Source: Mycobacteriaceae bacterium
Lineage (GTDB): Bacteria > Actinomycetota > Actinomycetes > Mycobacteriales > Mycobacteriaceae
Assembly: GCA_028726465.1 (NCBI GenBank)
Contig: JAQYQB010000014.1
Location: 62,001-126,000 of the forward strand
Direction of reading: 5' to 3'
Length of the DNA: 64,000 bases
This document shows, piece by piece, positions 20,247 through 30,336 of the stretch. How positions within the stretch are numbered: the first letter of the stretch is position 1; each line of letters begins with the position of its first letter. Below the pieces are notes generated by a model. That model had not been told where the DNA came from. It ran no database searches and was given only the letters and a program-made list of their open reading frames with translations. A program made the position numbers and the translations under genes.

Positions 20247-20285
20247 AAAAAGCCGCCGGCCCCGGGAAGGGGACTGGCGGCTTTA
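20247..20285. terminator. bidirectional terminator
   Basis: AAAGCCGCC pairs with GGCGGCTTT around a CCCC/GGGG inner stem, with A-run and T-run on opposite sides. It serves the ABC permease gene and the convergent DUF2631 gene. Confidence 0.8.
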
Positions 20286-20307
20286 GTCTTGCGCGGCTAA
20301 GTGCTTT

Positions 20308-20772
20308 TTAGCGCTCAACCTGGGCGGTCGGAACGGCCTTGCCGGTGGCCTCGACGGCCTCGCCGACGCGCAGGTGGGACACGCGAGAAGGCTCGATGTT
20401 CAGGGCGCGCAGCTGGGAGTCGGTCAGCTCGGCGTAGGGGCCGCCGAGGGTCTTCTGCTCGTAGGTCCAGTCCAGCTCCTGGTAGCCCTCCGGCTGGTTG
20501 CGGGCGGTGATGGTGCGCACCTGCTTCATCTTCGGCTGGAAGAGGTCGATGATGAGGCCGATGGCGATCAGCGCGGCGAAGAGGAAGAGGTAGATGGTCT
20601 CCACGTGGCCGTGGTGGTTACCGAAGTTGTAGCCCAGCAGGATCAGGACGGTGATCCAGCCGGCGACCTGAACACCGGTATGCGGGGTCCGGGACCAGCC
20701 GAACTCTGCCGAGGGGACGTCATCGGTGGAAACTCCGCCGTGGACCTCAGGAACCAACTTGTGGGAAGACAC
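20308..20772 (-). CDS. DUF2631 family membrane protein
   Basis: The 154-residue protein has a polar N-terminus with EFGWSRTPH and two membrane helices (about residues 35-52 and 60-80). The hydrophilic C-terminal half contains ITARNQPEGYQELDWTYEQKTLGGP. This matches the actinobacterial DUF2631 family of unknown function, typically found next to dxr as here. GTG 20772 is chosen over GTG 20778 because AAGGAG lies 6 bases before it. It is divergent from dxr. Confidence 0.8.
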   Translation of the reverse strand: MSSHKLVPEVHGGVSTDDVPSAEFGWSRTPHTGVQVAGWITVLILLGYNFGNHHGHVETIYLFLFAALIAIGLIIDLFQPKMKQVRTITARNQPEGYQELDWTYEQKTLGGPYAELTDSQLRALNIEPSRVSHLRVGEAVEATGKAVPTAQVER

Positions 20773-20922
20773 GTGCACTCCTTTTGCGTGTGCGCCTTAA
20801 GCCCACGCCCCAGGCCGGGGCGCGGCACGGCGCTATAGGCCAACTATCTGGGCCCTATTTTAGAACATTGGCGCGGGCCCGTGCGATCGAACACCCCCGC
20901 CGCGCGGGGGCGGGGAAGCTAC

Positions 20923-20928
20923 TACTCT
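20923..20928 (+). promoter_or_regulatory. -10 element (TACTCT), leaderless dxr transcript
   Basis: The hexamer ends 7 bases before the dxr GTG at 20936, and no ribosome site lies between. Confidence 0.5.
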
Positions 20929-20935
20929 AGGACGG

Positions 20936-22102
20936 GTGAGTATTAAGCGCGTTCTGATCCTGGGATCCACCGGCTCTATCGGTACCCAAGCAGTGGAAGT
21001 CATCCGGGCCAACCCCGACAAATTCGCGGTCGTGGGCATCGCCGCCGGCGGCAGGGACCCGCAGGCCATCATCGAACAGGCCCGGCAACTCAACCTTTCG
21101 GCTAACCACGTCGCGGTGGCCAATACCCAAGCGGCCGCGGAGGTCTCGGCGGCGCTGGGCGGGCAGGTCATCGCCGGGCCGGACTCCGCGGAGGAGCTCA
21201 CCCGGGCAGTCGCTGCGGACACCGTGCTCAACGCCTTAGTCGGCTCGCTCGGGCTCCAGGCCACCCTGGCCGCCATTGAGACCGGCGCCTACCTGGCGCT
21301 GGCCAACAAGGAATCCCTGGTCGCCGGCGGCGCCCTGGTCACCAACGCCGCCCGCGAGGGCCAGATCGTGCCGGTGGACTCGGAGCACTCCGCCATGGCC
21401 CAGGCGCTGCTGGCGGGCCGGCGCGGCGAGCTACGTTCGCTGGTCCTGACCGCCTCGGGCGGGCCGTTCCGGGGCTGGACCCGCGAGCAGATGTGGGAGG
21501 TGACCCCGCAGCAGGCCGCCCAGCACCCGACGTGGTCGATGGGGCAGATGAACACCCTGAACTCGGCCACGCTCATCAACAAGGGCCTGGAGCTTATCGA
21601 GGCGACGCTGCTCTTCGACGTGCCGGCCGCTGACATTGAGGTTACCGTGCACCCGCAGTCCATCGTGCACTCGATGGCCACCTTCGCCGACGGCTGCACC
21701 ATGGCACAGGCCTCCCCGCCGTCGATGAAGCTGCCGATCTCCCTCGCCCTCGACTGGCCGAACCGCGTGCCGGACGCCGCCCCGGCGCTGGACTTTAGCA
21801 ACGCCTACACGTGGGAATTCGAGCCGCTCGACGACGAGTCCTTCCCCGCGGTGCAGCTGGCCCGCCAGGTGGCGACCACCGGCGGCAGCCACCCGGCGGT
21901 ATATAACGCGGCGAACGAGGAAGCAGCCGCGGCCTTCTTGGCCGGGCGGATCCACTTCCCGCGCATCGTGGACATCGTGGGCGAAGTGGTAGGTGACTGC
22001 GCGGGTTATGCTGGTGTACCCTCAAGCGTCGACGACGTCCTCGCGGTTGAGCGTGAGGCCCGCGCCCGCGCGAACGAGCGCGTGGATTACTACGCCCGCT
22101 AG
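20936..22102 (+). CDS. dxr: 1-deoxy-D-xylulose 5-phosphate reductoisomerase
   Basis: The 388-residue NADPH enzyme makes 2-C-methyl-D-erythritol 4-phosphate, the committed step of the MEP isoprenoid pathway and the fosmidomycin target. The N-terminal NADPH motif [14 protein letters not shown] is intact. [11 protein letters not shown] and [13 protein letters not shown] carry the metal-binding Asp and Glu residues, and [10 protein letters not shown] and [17 protein letters not shown] complete the active site. The gene heads dxr-rip-ispG, a conserved actinobacterial arrangement. Confidence 0.96.
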   Translation: MSIKRVLILGSTGSIGTQAVEVIRANPDKFAVVGIAAGGRDPQAIIEQARQLNLSANHVAVANTQAAAEVSAALGGQVIAGPDSAEELTRAVAADTVLNALVGSLGLQATLAAIETGAYLALANKESLVAGGALVTNAAREGQIVPVDSEHSAMAQALLAGRRGELRSLVLTASGGPFRGWTREQMWEVTPQQAAQHPTWSMGQMNTLNSATLINKGLELIEATLLFDVPAADIEVTVHPQSIVHSMATFADGCTMAQASPPSMKLPISLALDWPNRVPDAAPALDFSNAYTWEFEPLDDESFPAVQLARQVATTGGSHPAVYNAANEEAAAAFLAGRIHFPRIVDIVGEVVGDCAGYAGVPSSVDDVLAVEREARARANERVDYYAR

Positions 22103-22125
22103 CCAGCTAGAAAGCAGTACCGTTA

Positions 22126-23334
22126 ATGGCCAATATCTTGGGGATAGTCCTGTTCGCCTTGGGCATCGGGATTACCATCACCCTGCACGAGGCGGGGCAT
22201 ATGCTCACCGCCCGCGCCTTCGGGATGCGGGTGCGGCGCTACTTCATCGGCTTTGGCCCCAAGATTGTGGGCTTTACCCGCGGGCATACCGAATACGGGC
22301 TGGCCGCCCTGCCGGTCGGCGGTTTCTGCGACATTGCGGGCATGACCCCGCAGGACGAATTCCTCACCGAGGAGGAAAAGCCCCATGCGATGTACACCAA
22401 GCCGTGGTGGCAGCGCATCGCGGTGCTCAGCGGCGGCGTGGCCGTGAACCTGGTCCTGGGCTTTTTAATCCTCTTCATCGTCGCCCAGACCGCGGGCCTG
22501 CCGGATCCGAAGGCGGACTACCGCCCGCGCGTGGGTGAGACCGTCTGTAGCGCGGACGCGGATGCCGCCGGGAATATCCAGCCGTGCCAGGGCGATGGCC
22601 CCGCGGCCGCGGCCGGGGTGCGCCCGGGCGACGTCATCCTGACCCTGAACGGCGAAGAGGTGCCGGATTCCACGGCCCTGCGCGACGAGGTCCTCCAGCT
22701 GCCGGGCGAGACCGTCGAGCTGGGCATCGAGCGCGACGGCCAGTCCCGCACCGTCGAGGTGGCACTCGACACCGTCCTGCGCCCGAACCCGCAGGGGGAG
22801 CTGGTCGAGGCCGGGTCTATCGGACTGGTCAACCAGCCGCTGAACACGGTCCGGCAGTACGGCTTCTGGGAGGCGTGGCCGGCCACCTGGCACTACTCCT
22901 GGAACATGCTGGAGGCGACCGTCGAGGGCATCAAGCAATTCCCGGCGAAGATCCCGGGCGTGGTGGCCTCCATCTTCGGCGCCGAGCGCGACGAGCAGGG
23001 CCCGATGTCCGTCGTGGGCGCCTCCCGCGTGGGCGGCGAACTGGTGGAAAACGACCTGTGGGCGGCGTTTTTCATGATGCTGGCGACGCTGAACTTCTTC
23101 CTGGCCTTGTTCAATCTCATACCGCTCCCGCCGTTTGACGGCGGCCACATCGCGGTCGTCATCTACGAAAAGATCCGCGACTTCTTCCGGCGCATGGCCG
23201 GCAAGCAACCCGCTGGCCCGGCGGACTACACCAAGCTCATGCCCGTGACTTATGCGATCGCGGCGGCGCTGCTCGCCGTGGGTCTGGTCATCATCGTCGC
23301 GGACGTGGTCAACCCCATCCGGCTCTTCGGCTGA
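22126..23334 (+). CDS. site-2 (RseP/Rip1-type) intramembrane zinc metalloprotease
   Basis: The 402-residue M50 protease has the active-site motif HEAGH at residues 21-25 in the first helix and a PDZ domain at about 155-215 (AAGVRPGDVILTLNGEEV). The second metal-site motif NLIPLPPFDGGH comes before the last helices. Such enzymes cut anti-sigma factors or other membrane proteins after a first cleavage. In mycobacteria the orthologue controls envelope lipid programmes. The ATG has AGAAAG upstream. It lies between dxr and ispG, as in related genomes. Confidence 0.93.
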   Translation: MANILGIVLFALGIGITITLHEAGHMLTARAFGMRVRRYFIGFGPKIVGFTRGHTEYGLAALPVGGFCDIAGMTPQDEFLTEEEKPHAMYTKPWWQRIAVLSGGVAVNLVLGFLILFIVAQTAGLPDPKADYRPRVGETVCSADADAAGNIQPCQGDGPAAAAGVRPGDVILTLNGEEVPDSTALRDEVLQLPGETVELGIERDGQSRTVEVALDTVLRPNPQGELVEAGSIGLVNQPLNTVRQYGFWEAWPATWHYSWNMLEATVEGIKQFPAKIPGVVASIFGAERDEQGPMSVVGASRVGGELVENDLWAAFFMMLATLNFFLALFNLIPLPPFDGGHIAVVIYEKIRDFFRRMAGKQPAGPADYTKLMPVTYAIAAALLAVGLVIIVADVVNPIRLFG

Positions 23335-23509
23335 CCGGACCGCCCCAGCACAGGCGTCGGTGCGCGCCCGGCAGTGCTAAAGTGGGGGCGTTATCGGTAG
23401 TACCGCACAACCTGTCCCTACTTTTCTTCCGCAAGTGCCGGCCCGCAGCGGGCAGGCGCCCGCGGAGGGGCGAGGACAGGCCGGCAAATCAGACAAGCAA
23501 GGAGCGTGC

Positions 23510-24673
23510 ATGTCAACCTCTATTGGTCTCGGCATCCCCGAAGGACCGCCGCCTACCCTGGCCCCGCGGCGCAAGACCCGCCAGCTTTCCGTCGGCCCCG
23601 TCGGCGTGGGCTCGGAGCACCCGATCTCGGTCCAGTCGATGACCAACACCAAAACGCACGACATCAACGCCACGCTGCAGCAGATCGCACAGCTGACCGC
23701 GTCCGGCTGCGACATCGTGCGCGTCGCCTGCCCGAAGCCCATCGACGCCGAGGCGCTGCCGGCCATCGCGAAGAAGTCGCCGATCCCGGTCATCGCGGAC
23801 ATCCACTTCCAACCGAAGTACATCTTCCAGGCCATCGAGGCCGGCTGTGCCGCGGTCCGCGTGAACCCCGGCAACATTAAGGAATTCGACGGCCGCGTCA
23901 AGGAGGTCGCGCAGGCGGCCGGGGACGCCGGTATCCCGATCCGTATCGGCGTCAACGGCGGCTCCCTGGACAAGCGCCTGCTGGAAAAGTACGGCAAGGC
24001 CACCCCGGAGGCCCTAGTCGAGTCCGCCATCTGGGAGGCCGGCCTGTTCGAGGAGCACGGCTTCGGCGACATCGCCATCTCCGTTAAGCACTCCGACCCG
24101 GTTCTGATGGTGGAGGCCTACCGCCAGCTGGCCGAGCAGACCGATTACCCGCTGCACCTGGGCGTGACGGAGGCGGGCCCGAAGTTCATGGGCACCATCA
24201 AGTCCTCGGTGGCCTTCGGCTCCCTGCTGTCCCAGGGCATCGGCGACACCATCCGCGTGTCCCTGTCGGCTGACCCGGTGGAAGAGATCAAGGTGGGCGA
24301 CCAGATCCTGCAGTCGCTGAACCTACGCCCGCGCAAGCTGGAGATCGTCTCCTGCCCGTCGTGTGGTCGCGCCCAGGTGGATGTCTACACCTTGGCCGAA
24401 GAGGTCACCGCCGGCCTCGACGGGATGGAATTCCCGCTGCGCGTGGCCGTCATGGGCTGCGTGGTCAACGGCCCGGGCGAGGCTCGCGATGCCGACCTGG
24501 GCGTTGCTTCCGGCAACGGCAAGGGCCAGATCTTCGTCAAGGGCGAGGTCATCAAGACCGTGCCGGAAGACAAGATCGTCGAAACGCTGATCGAGGAAGC
24601 TCAGCGCATCGCTGAGGAAGAGGGCATGGAAGCCGTCGAGGGTGCCAAGGCCGAGGTCCGCGTCACTAAGTAA
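23510..24673 (+). CDS. ispG: 4-hydroxy-3-methylbut-2-enyl diphosphate synthase
   Basis: The 387-residue 4Fe-4S enzyme of the MEP pathway converts MEcPP to HMBPP. The N-terminal TIM barrel has [24 protein letters not shown] and VRVNPGN. The C-terminal cluster domain supplies the ligand Cys residues in SCPSCGR and [13 protein letters not shown] 23510 has CAAGGAG upstream; an in-frame upstream extension lacks family similarity. Together with dxr it commits this cluster to isoprenoid and cell-wall carrier-lipid supply. Confidence 0.96.
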   Translation: MSTSIGLGIPEGPPPTLAPRRKTRQLSVGPVGVGSEHPISVQSMTNTKTHDINATLQQIAQLTASGCDIVRVACPKPIDAEALPAIAKKSPIPVIADIHFQPKYIFQAIEAGCAAVRVNPGNIKEFDGRVKEVAQAAGDAGIPIRIGVNGGSLDKRLLEKYGKATPEALVESAIWEAGLFEEHGFGDIAISVKHSDPVLMVEAYRQLAEQTDYPLHLGVTEAGPKFMGTIKSSVAFGSLLSQGIGDTIRVSLSADPVEEIKVGDQILQSLNLRPRKLEIVSCPSCGRAQVDVYTLAEEVTAGLDGMEFPLRVAVMGCVVNGPGEARDADLGVASGNGKGQIFVKGEVIKTVPEDKIVETLIEEAQRIAEEEGMEAVEGAKAEVRVTK

Positions 24674-24733
24674 CAAATTGGCCTAGGCCGGCGCGAAAGA
24701 TGTGTTGGTCACGGCCCGCAGCCACCGCTTGAG

Positions 24734-24739
24734 TAATGT
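24734..24739 (+). promoter_or_regulatory. -10 element (TAATGT), leaderless PBP transcript
   Basis: The hexamer ends 8 bases before ATG 24748. This favours 24748 over the in-frame ATG at 24736, which lies inside the hexamer. A GGCCTAGGCC palindrome sits upstream at 24680-24689. Confidence 0.45.
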
Positions 24740-24747
24740 TTGCACAT

Positions 24748-26607
24748 ATGAAAAAGGCGGTGGCTTTGCTGTGCGTAACAGCGTTAGGTAGTAGCGGGGT
24801 AGTGGCCTGCACGCCGAAGCCTCCCTCAGTCGAGCCCGTCGCCGAGGAGGTCTTCACGGCCCTCGAGGAAGGCGACCCGCAGTCCCTGGACGGGCTGGTC
24901 GACAACGCCGCGGCTACGCAACAGATCTTCCAGGAAAGCTACGACGGTCTGCAGGCCGAGGGCGTGGACTTCGAGCTGGCCGGCGTCAACAGTCACGATC
25001 CTGGCTACGCGACGGTGGATTACTCGGTGACGTGGACGCTGCCGCGGGACCGGCAGCTGCAGTACGACACCCAGATGGCGCTGACCAAGTCCAACGACGA
25101 ATGGACCGTGCGTTGGCAGCCGTCGATGATTCATCCCAAGCTGGGGGCGAACCAGCACCTCGAGCTGCGCGCCATCGAGGCCGAGCGGGCCGGGGTGATC
25201 AGCTCGGACGGGGTGGAGCTGCTCAAGCCGGGCACGGAGTTCCGCCTGCTGGTAGACGGCGAGAAGACCACCTCGCCCCGTGGCCTGGCCGCGCGGATTT
25301 CCGATGCGGTCTCCCGGGCCAAGGCCGAGGATGAGACCGTCGGCGATATCGACGCCAAGGAGCTGGCCAAGACGCTGGAGGACAACACCGGCACCTATTC
25401 GGTGGGAATGTACAGCGAGGCGGCCGGCAAGATCCTGCAGGAAGAGCTGGCCGGGGTAGACGCGGTCCGGCTCAACGAGGAACCGGCGCTGGTGACCAAA
25501 GACCCTGGCTTTGCGCCGGATATTATGTCGCGCGTGCGCTCCCTGGTCCAGGACGACGTGGACGGCAACAACGGCTGGAGCATCGCCGTGGTCAACGAGC
25601 ACGGCGCGGCGCTCAGCGACGTCGAGCGGCACGCCCCGGAGCCGGCCCCAGCGCTGAAGGTGGGCATCGACTATGACGTCCAGCGCGCCGCCCAGGAAGC
25701 CGTCAATGCCCGCTCGGGGCAGGAAGCCATGATGGTGGCGATGCGCCCCTCGACGGGCGAGATCCTCGCCGTCGCCCAGACCCCGGAGGCCGACAAGAAG
25801 GGTGATCTGGCCCTGCAGGGCCAGTACCCGCCGGGCTCGGTATTCAAGATCATCACCGCCGGGGCGGGCGTCGTCCACCAGGGCCTGGACCCCAGCACGA
25901 TCGTGCCGTGCCCCGGCACGATGGATATCTACGGCCGCGTGGTGACCAACTACAACGGTTTCGCGCTGGGCGATGTCCCGCTCGAGCGGGCGTTCGCCCA
26001 ATCGTGCAACACGACCTTCGCCGATATCTCCACCAAGCTGGACCCAGGCGAGCTGAAAGACATGTCCAAGTCCTTCGGCCTGGGCATCGATTACGAGGTG
26101 CCGGGGCTAAACACCATCACCGGCTCGGTCCCGGCGGGCGAGGAGCCGCTGGAGCGCACGGAGGCCGGCTACGGCCAGGGCCTCGACCTGGCCAGCCCGT
26201 TCGGTATGGCGCTGGTCTCGGCGACCGTGGCGGCCGGCAAGCGGCCGGTGCCCACCCTGCTGGCCGGCCGGGAGACCAAGGCCAGCGAGGACGTCAACGG
26301 GCCGACCCCGGAGGTCATCGACAAGCTGCGGCAGATGATGCGGGCGACGGTGACCAACGGTACGGCCTCCGGCATGCAGGCCGGCGGGGAAATCCACGGC
26401 AAGACCGGCGAGGCCGAAATCAACGAGGGCTCGCACGCCTGGTTCACCGGCTACCGCGCCGACGACGATATCGCGTTTGCCACCCTGGTGGTCCTGGGCG
26501 GCGGCTCGGAGGTCTCCGTGGCGATCACGGACAGCTTCTTCCAAAAGCTGGATCAGTACCGCGCCGAGCCGGATCCGGACACCCCGCCGGCCCCGGCCGA
26601 GAACTAG
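24748..26607 (+). CDS. penicillin-binding transpeptidase lipoprotein (PBP2a-like architecture)
   Basis: The 619-residue protein has a lipoprotein signal ([21 protein letters not shown], modified Cys21). An NTF2-like MecA_N-type domain (about 25-140) is followed by a dimerisation region and a class B transpeptidase domain. The catalytic motifs are complete: Ser364-x-x-Lys367 (GSVFK), Ser-Cys-Asn at 419-421, and KTG at 552-554. It should cross-link peptidoglycan outside the membrane. Class B PBPs usually have a membrane helix; a lipid anchor is a corynebacterial variant. The MecA_N-type layout is shared with low-affinity PBPs, but resistance cannot be inferred. It lies upstream of map. Confidence 0.92.
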   Translation: MKKAVALLCVTALGSSGVVACTPKPPSVEPVAEEVFTALEEGDPQSLDGLVDNAAATQQIFQESYDGLQAEGVDFELAGVNSHDPGYATVDYSVTWTLPRDRQLQYDTQMALTKSNDEWTVRWQPSMIHPKLGANQHLELRAIEAERAGVISSDGVELLKPGTEFRLLVDGEKTTSPRGLAARISDAVSRAKAEDETVGDIDAKELAKTLEDNTGTYSVGMYSEAAGKILQEELAGVDAVRLNEEPALVTKDPGFAPDIMSRVRSLVQDDVDGNNGWSIAVVNEHGAALSDVERHAPEPAPALKVGIDYDVQRAAQEAVNARSGQEAMMVAMRPSTGEILAVAQTPEADKKGDLALQGQYPPGSVFKIITAGAGVVHQGLDPSTIVPCPGTMDIYGRVVTNYNGFALGDVPLERAFAQSCNTTFADISTKLDPGELKDMSKSFGLGIDYEVPGLNTITGSVPAGEEPLERTEAGYGQGLDLASPFGMALVSATVAAGKRPVPTLLAGRETKASEDVNGPTPEVIDKLRQMMRATVTNGTASGMQAGGEIHGKTGEAEINEGSHAWFTGYRADDDIAFATLVVLGGGSEVSVAITDSFFQKLDQYRAEPDPDTPPAPAEN

Positions 26608-26674
26608 CGCGCGCCGCCGACAACGCCCGCGACGCTCGAACCCGGCGGGTCGCGCAGGCGTCATGGGGACTACG

Positions 26675-27553
26675 ATGGAGACCATGACTAACCGCGGAAA
26701 ACTGCAACCTGGTAAAGAAACTCCCGTGCGCACGGTCGATGAGTCCATCGAGCGCCCCGAATACGTCTGGAAGGACACGGTCCAAGAAAATATCGGGGAG
26801 CCGTTCGTCCAGACCCCGGAGACCATCGAGGCCATGCGTGAGGCCTCCAAGATCGCGGCCAACGCCCTGCAGGAGGCCGGCAAGGCGGTCGCCCCGGGTG
26901 TGACTACCGACGAGGTCGATCGCGTGGCGCACGAGTACATGTGCGACCACGGCGCTTACCCGTCGACCCTGGGGTATATGGGCTTCCCGAAGTCGTGCTG
27001 CATTTCTCTTAACGAGATTGTCTGCCACGGCATCCCGGATAGCACCGTGATTGAGGACGGCGACATCGTCAACATCGACGTCACCGCGTACAAGAACGGT
27101 GTGCACGGCGACACCAACGCCACCTTCCTCGCCGGCAACGTCTCCGAGGAGCACAAGCTGCTCGTTGAGCGCACCAAGGAAGCGATGATGCGCGGCATCA
27201 AGGCCGCCAAGCCGGGCCGCGAGGTCAACGTTATCGGCCGCGTCATCGAGTCTTACGCCAAGCGCTTCGGCTACAACGTCGTCGAGGACTTCACCGGCCA
27301 CGGCGTGGGCCCGACCTTCCACAACGGCCTGGTCGTGCTGCACTACGACTCCATGGCCTACCGCAACGTCCTGGAGCCGGGCATGACCCTGACCATCGAG
27401 CCGATGATCAACCTGGGCTCCCTGGATTACGACATCTGGTCCAACGGCTGGACCGTGCAGAACAAGGACGGCAAGTTCACCGCCCAGTTCGAGCACACCC
27501 TGGTCATCACCGAGGACGGTAACGAGATCCTCACCCTCCCGGACGAGAACTAA
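26675..27553 (+). CDS. map: type I methionine aminopeptidase
   Basis: The 292-residue dimetal enzyme removes N-terminal Met from new proteins. It has the 40-residue N-terminal extension seen in actinobacterial MapB types ([21 protein letters not shown]). Metal ligands appear in [19 protein letters not shown] (two Asp), GHGVG (His), TIEPM (Glu) and QFEHT (Glu). ATG 26675 is chosen for GGGGA at 5 bases spacing; ATG 26663 and 26684 are alternatives. A bidirectional terminator separates it from the convergent secreted-protein genes. Confidence 0.94.
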   Translation: METMTNRGKLQPGKETPVRTVDESIERPEYVWKDTVQENIGEPFVQTPETIEAMREASKIAANALQEAGKAVAPGVTTDEVDRVAHEYMCDHGAYPSTLGYMGFPKSCCISLNEIVCHGIPDSTVIEDGDIVNIDVTAYKNGVHGDTNATFLAGNVSEEHKLLVERTKEAMMRGIKAAKPGREVNVIGRVIESYAKRFGYNVVEDFTGHGVGPTFHNGLVVLHYDSMAYRNVLEPGMTLTIEPMINLGSLDYDIWSNGWTVQNKDGKFTAQFEHTLVITEDGNEILTLPDEN

Positions 27554-27600
27554 GCACCCTTCCTCCCCGCCGGCGCCCACGCCAAGCGGGGAGAAGACAC

Positions 27601-27637
27601 AAAAAGGCGCCGGCCCCACAAGGGGACCGGCGCTTTA
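27601..27637. terminator. bidirectional terminator
   Basis: AAAAAGGCGCCGG...CCGGCGCTTTA forms a 10-bp GC stem with a CCCC/GGGG inner pair, an A-run on one side and T on the other. It serves map and the convergent small secreted genes. Confidence 0.8.
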
Positions 27638-27656
27638 GCGTATTCGAGTTAACGCT

Positions 27657-28055
27657 TTACTTGAACAGGCCGTCGAAGATGTGGCCCGGCAGGATGCCGT
27701 TGAACACAGCGTAGTTGTAAGCAGCGATCAGGCCGCCAACCAGGGACAGAACGCCGCCGGCGATGGTGGCGTCGCGGAACAGGACGTCCCACTTCGGAAG
27801 TTGGTCGTTCTCGACCTTTTCCTGGCCGAGGGTGTCAACGCCGGTAGCCTGGTGTTCATCCTTAACGACGGCATTGCCATTCTCATCCAGATCCCAAGCG
27901 CCCAGGTCCTTGCCCCACTTGGAGGACAGGGAGCCGATGGAGCTGGACTTGGTCTCCTCGGAGACGTTGTCCTCGGCGGAGGCGATGGCGGTGCCGGAGA
28001 AGGCGACGGTCAGAGCGGTGGCGGCAGCAACAGCTGCGGTGCGGAAGTTACGCAT
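27657..28055 (-). CDS. small secreted protein, paralogue 1
   Basis: The 132-residue protein has a classical signal peptide (MRNFRTAAVAAATALTVAFS, cleavage likely after ASA near residue 27). A polar, acidic middle of about 60 residues contains SLSSKWGKDL. The C-terminal hydrophobic segment (TIAGGVLSLVGGLIAAYNYAV) ends HIFDGLFK. It could be inserted in the membrane or the mycomembrane after export; I cannot assign a function. The ribosome site is GAAAGG. It lies 42 bases downstream of an equal-length paralogue and probably shares its transcript. Confidence 0.85.
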   Translation of the reverse strand: MRNFRTAAVAAATALTVAFSGTAIASAEDNVSEETKSSSIGSLSSKWGKDLGAWDLDENGNAVVKDEHQATGVDTLGQEKVENDQLPKWDVLFRDATIAGGVLSLVGGLIAAYNYAVFNGILPGHIFDGLFK

Positions 28056-28097
28056 TTTAGTTACCTTTCAGGGAAACGAGTTGAGCTGAGTGCTGTC

Positions 28098-28496
28098 TTA
28101 GCGGGAGAACGGGCCGTACTTGATGAAGTTGTCCAGCGGGCCAACGATCATGCCCAGGGCGGTGCCGATGCCGCCGGCGATCAGCAGGCCGTACAGAGCC
28201 TTTGCCCAGTTCGGGACCTCGGAGAAGTCCTTGGAGGAACCGAAGATAGCAACAGCGTTAGCCGGCTTCTCGCCCTCGAGGTTCAGACCGGTGTTGATCT
28301 TGGAGGACAGGCTCGGGGTGTAATCCGGCTTGGTTTCGTCCTTCTCAGCACCATCGGTGGTCTTCGGGTCGTGCTGCTCGACGTTGACGTCGTGGTCGCC
28401 CTGGTTAACGGTGGTCTCAGCGGTAGCAATGGAGGTGCCGCTGAAGGCTACAGCAACGGCAGTGGCGCCAGCGATGGCTGCTTTGCGAATACGCAT
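28098..28496 (-). CDS. small secreted protein, paralogue 2
   Basis: The 132-residue protein has the same plan as the downstream gene: signal peptide (MRIRKAAIAGATAVAVAFSG, cleavage near ATA at residue 26), a polar acidic middle with SLSSK at a similar position, then VPNW and a hydrophobic LLIAGGIGTALGMIVGPL, ending FIKYGPFSR. Shared SLSSK, PxW and IAGG motifs in the same order and identical length mark the two as diverged duplicates. The ribosome site is AAGGAA. From memory, C. glutamicum also has small secreted-protein genes between map and mtr. Function unknown. Confidence 0.85.
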   Translation of the reverse strand: MRIRKAAIAGATAVAVAFSGTSIATAETTVNQGDHDVNVEQHDPKTTDGAEKDETKPDYTPSLSSKINTGLNLEGEKPANAVAIFGSSKDFSEVPNWAKALYGLLIAGGIGTALGMIVGPLDNFIKYGPFSR

Positions 28497-28837
28497 ATTA
28501 ATTCCTTAAGAGAGGTCGTAACGTGCAAGGCTTCCCTCGTGGAAACCCATTGTGTTTTGTGACAATTCCAGCAAACTGCCAGATTACACTCGGTCCCCGG
28601 ACAGTGGCTGGAGCTGGTGTCAAAGACGAATGCTAACGGATATGGTGCGCAAATGCAGCTTGTTCACACTAATTGGGGGAGGAAAAACTATCAGTCTTCT
28701 CCAAGCTTAATAAACTTAAATTCAATTAAGGACAACTGTTTCACCCTAAAGTCCCCGCTATGCCGATGCCGGTGTGACTACTGTGACGAGTGGTGAAGTA
28801 GTCGCACCGGCGGCCCGGATGAATATTTTGGGAAAAT
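28497..28837 (-). promoter_or_regulatory. AT-rich upstream region of the secreted pair (341 bases, no gene)
   Basis: This region is markedly AT-rich for this genome, especially 28660-28745. It holds TTGACA at 28618-28623 (minus strand) without a well-placed -10, and an inverted repeat CTTAAT/ATTAAG at 28706-28711 and 28725-28730 within an A/T tract. It must contain the promoter for both secreted genes; I cannot place the start site. Confidence 0.45.
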
Positions 28838-30247
28838 TTAGGAAAAATCTAGCCCCAAAAGTGCGTTCTCGGTGAGCTCCGGCAGAGCCGGGTGGATCCA
28901 GTACTGCTTCGTGGCGACCTCACGTACGTCCAAGCCGAAGGCCATCACGGTGATCATCTGCTGGATGAGGGTGGAAGCCTGCGGGCCGTAGTAGTGCGCG
29001 CCCAGCAGCTGGCCGGTGGCCTTGTCCGCAATCAGCTTGCAGATACCGGTGTGGTCCTCCATAGCCCAGCCGTAGGCCACATCGCCGTAGTCCTGGACCT
29101 TGACGGTCACGTCGTAGCCCTGCTCGCGGGCGGCCTCCTCGGTAAGGCCCACGGTGGCGATCTGCGGGTGGGTGAAGATAGCCGAGGGCACCAGGTCGTG
29201 GGGCATCGGGTGCATGTCGTCCGGGTGCAGGATGTTGTGGCGCACGGCCTTGGTCTCCGCGTTGGCGACGTGCTTGAGCATGTACGGCGAGGAGACGTCG
29301 CCGAGTGCCCACACTCCGTCTGCGGTGGTGCGGCCGTAGTCGTCGACGGCAATGCGCCCGTCCTCGCGCATCTCGATCCCGGCAGAGTCCAGGTTCATCT
29401 GGTCGCCGTTGGGCACGCGGCCGGTGGCGATGAGAATCTCCTCGGCGGTGATGGTCTGGCCGTTGTCCAGCTCCAGCTCCACACCCTCGCCGCCTTCGCG
29501 CAGGGCGGTGCCGTTGGCGCCGGTGATGACCTCGAAGCGCTCCTTGGCCTGCTCGTTAAAGCGGGTGGACAGGTCCTTGTCGAGGAAGCGCAGAAGCTCC
29601 TCCGAGCGGTTGACGATGGTGACCTGCGTGCCCAGCCCGTCGAAGACGTGGGCAAATTCCATGGCGATGAACCCGCCGCCGACGATAATCAGCGACTTCG
29701 GCTGCCGCTCCAGGCGCATGATGTCTTCGTTGGTGCGGTAGCGAACCCCGGAGTTCGCGTAGACCTCGGGGATAAGCGGGCGCGAGCCGGTAGCGATGAT
29801 GATCTGCTCGCCACTAATCGTCTTGGCCTCCTCGCCCTGGCCGGTGCGAATGGTCTTGGGGCCGACGAAGCTGGCGTGCTGGTCGTAGACAGTAATATTC
29901 GGGGTCTCGTCTCCGCGGCGGTAGGCCTCGCCGCCCTCGGCGATCTTATCGATGCGCTGGTGGAAGACGCGGTCCACGATGGAGTCCCAGTCGACGTTGT
30001 CCACGTGGGCCTGGATACCCAGCTTGTCGGCCGTGCGGGTGCCGTAGGCGGTATCGGCGGCGTAGACGTACATCTTCGTCGGGATGCAACCGACGTTCAT
30101 GCAGGTTCCCCCGAAACGGCCGGACTCGACGATGGCGATGGACTTGTCGTCGAATTCCGGGGTAGGGATAGAGTTGCCCGAACCGGCGCCGATGATGATG
30201 AGGTCGTAGTGGGCATCGACAGCCGGGGCAGCGGCGGACTGGGTCAT
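28838..30247 (-). CDS. mtr: mycothione reductase
   Basis: The 469-residue FAD/NADPH disulfide reductase keeps mycothiol, the actinobacterial thiol buffer, reduced. The N-terminal FAD motif is LIIIGAGSGN. The redox-active disulfide is Cys49/Cys54 in GGTCMNVGC, and the NADPH fold has IIVGGGFIAMEFAHVFDGLG. The C-terminal dimer domain supplies the His-Glu pair in WIHPALPELTENAL. GSGNSIPTPEF distinguishes it from lipoamide and glutathione reductases. The ATG has AAGGAG at 30253-30258 and an AT-rich -10 region (TATATA) just beyond. Confidence 0.93.
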   Translation of the reverse strand: MTQSAAAPAVDAHYDLIIIGAGSGNSIPTPEFDDKSIAIVESGRFGGTCMNVGCIPTKMYVYAADTAYGTRTADKLGIQAHVDNVDWDSIVDRVFHQRIDKIAEGGEAYRRGDETPNITVYDQHASFVGPKTIRTGQGEEAKTISGEQIIIATGSRPLIPEVYANSGVRYRTNEDIMRLERQPKSLIIVGGGFIAMEFAHVFDGLGTQVTIVNRSEELLRFLDKDLSTRFNEQAKERFEVITGANGTALREGGEGVELELDNGQTITAEEILIATGRVPNGDQMNLDSAGIEMREDGRIAVDDYGRTTADGVWALGDVSSPYMLKHVANAETKAVRHNILHPDDMHPMPHDLVPSAIFTHPQIATVGLTEEAAREQGYDVTVKVQDYGDVAYGWAMEDHTGICKLIADKATGQLLGAHYYGPQASTLIQQMITVMAFGLDVREVATKQYWIHPALPELTENALLGLDFS

Positions 30248-30336
30248 GGATTTTCTCCTTATATAAATAGTGGGGAAGTGGGGCCTTGCAGGGCGGGGGC
30301 CTCGGGGAACCGGGGGACGGAAAGTCCTCTTAAGTA

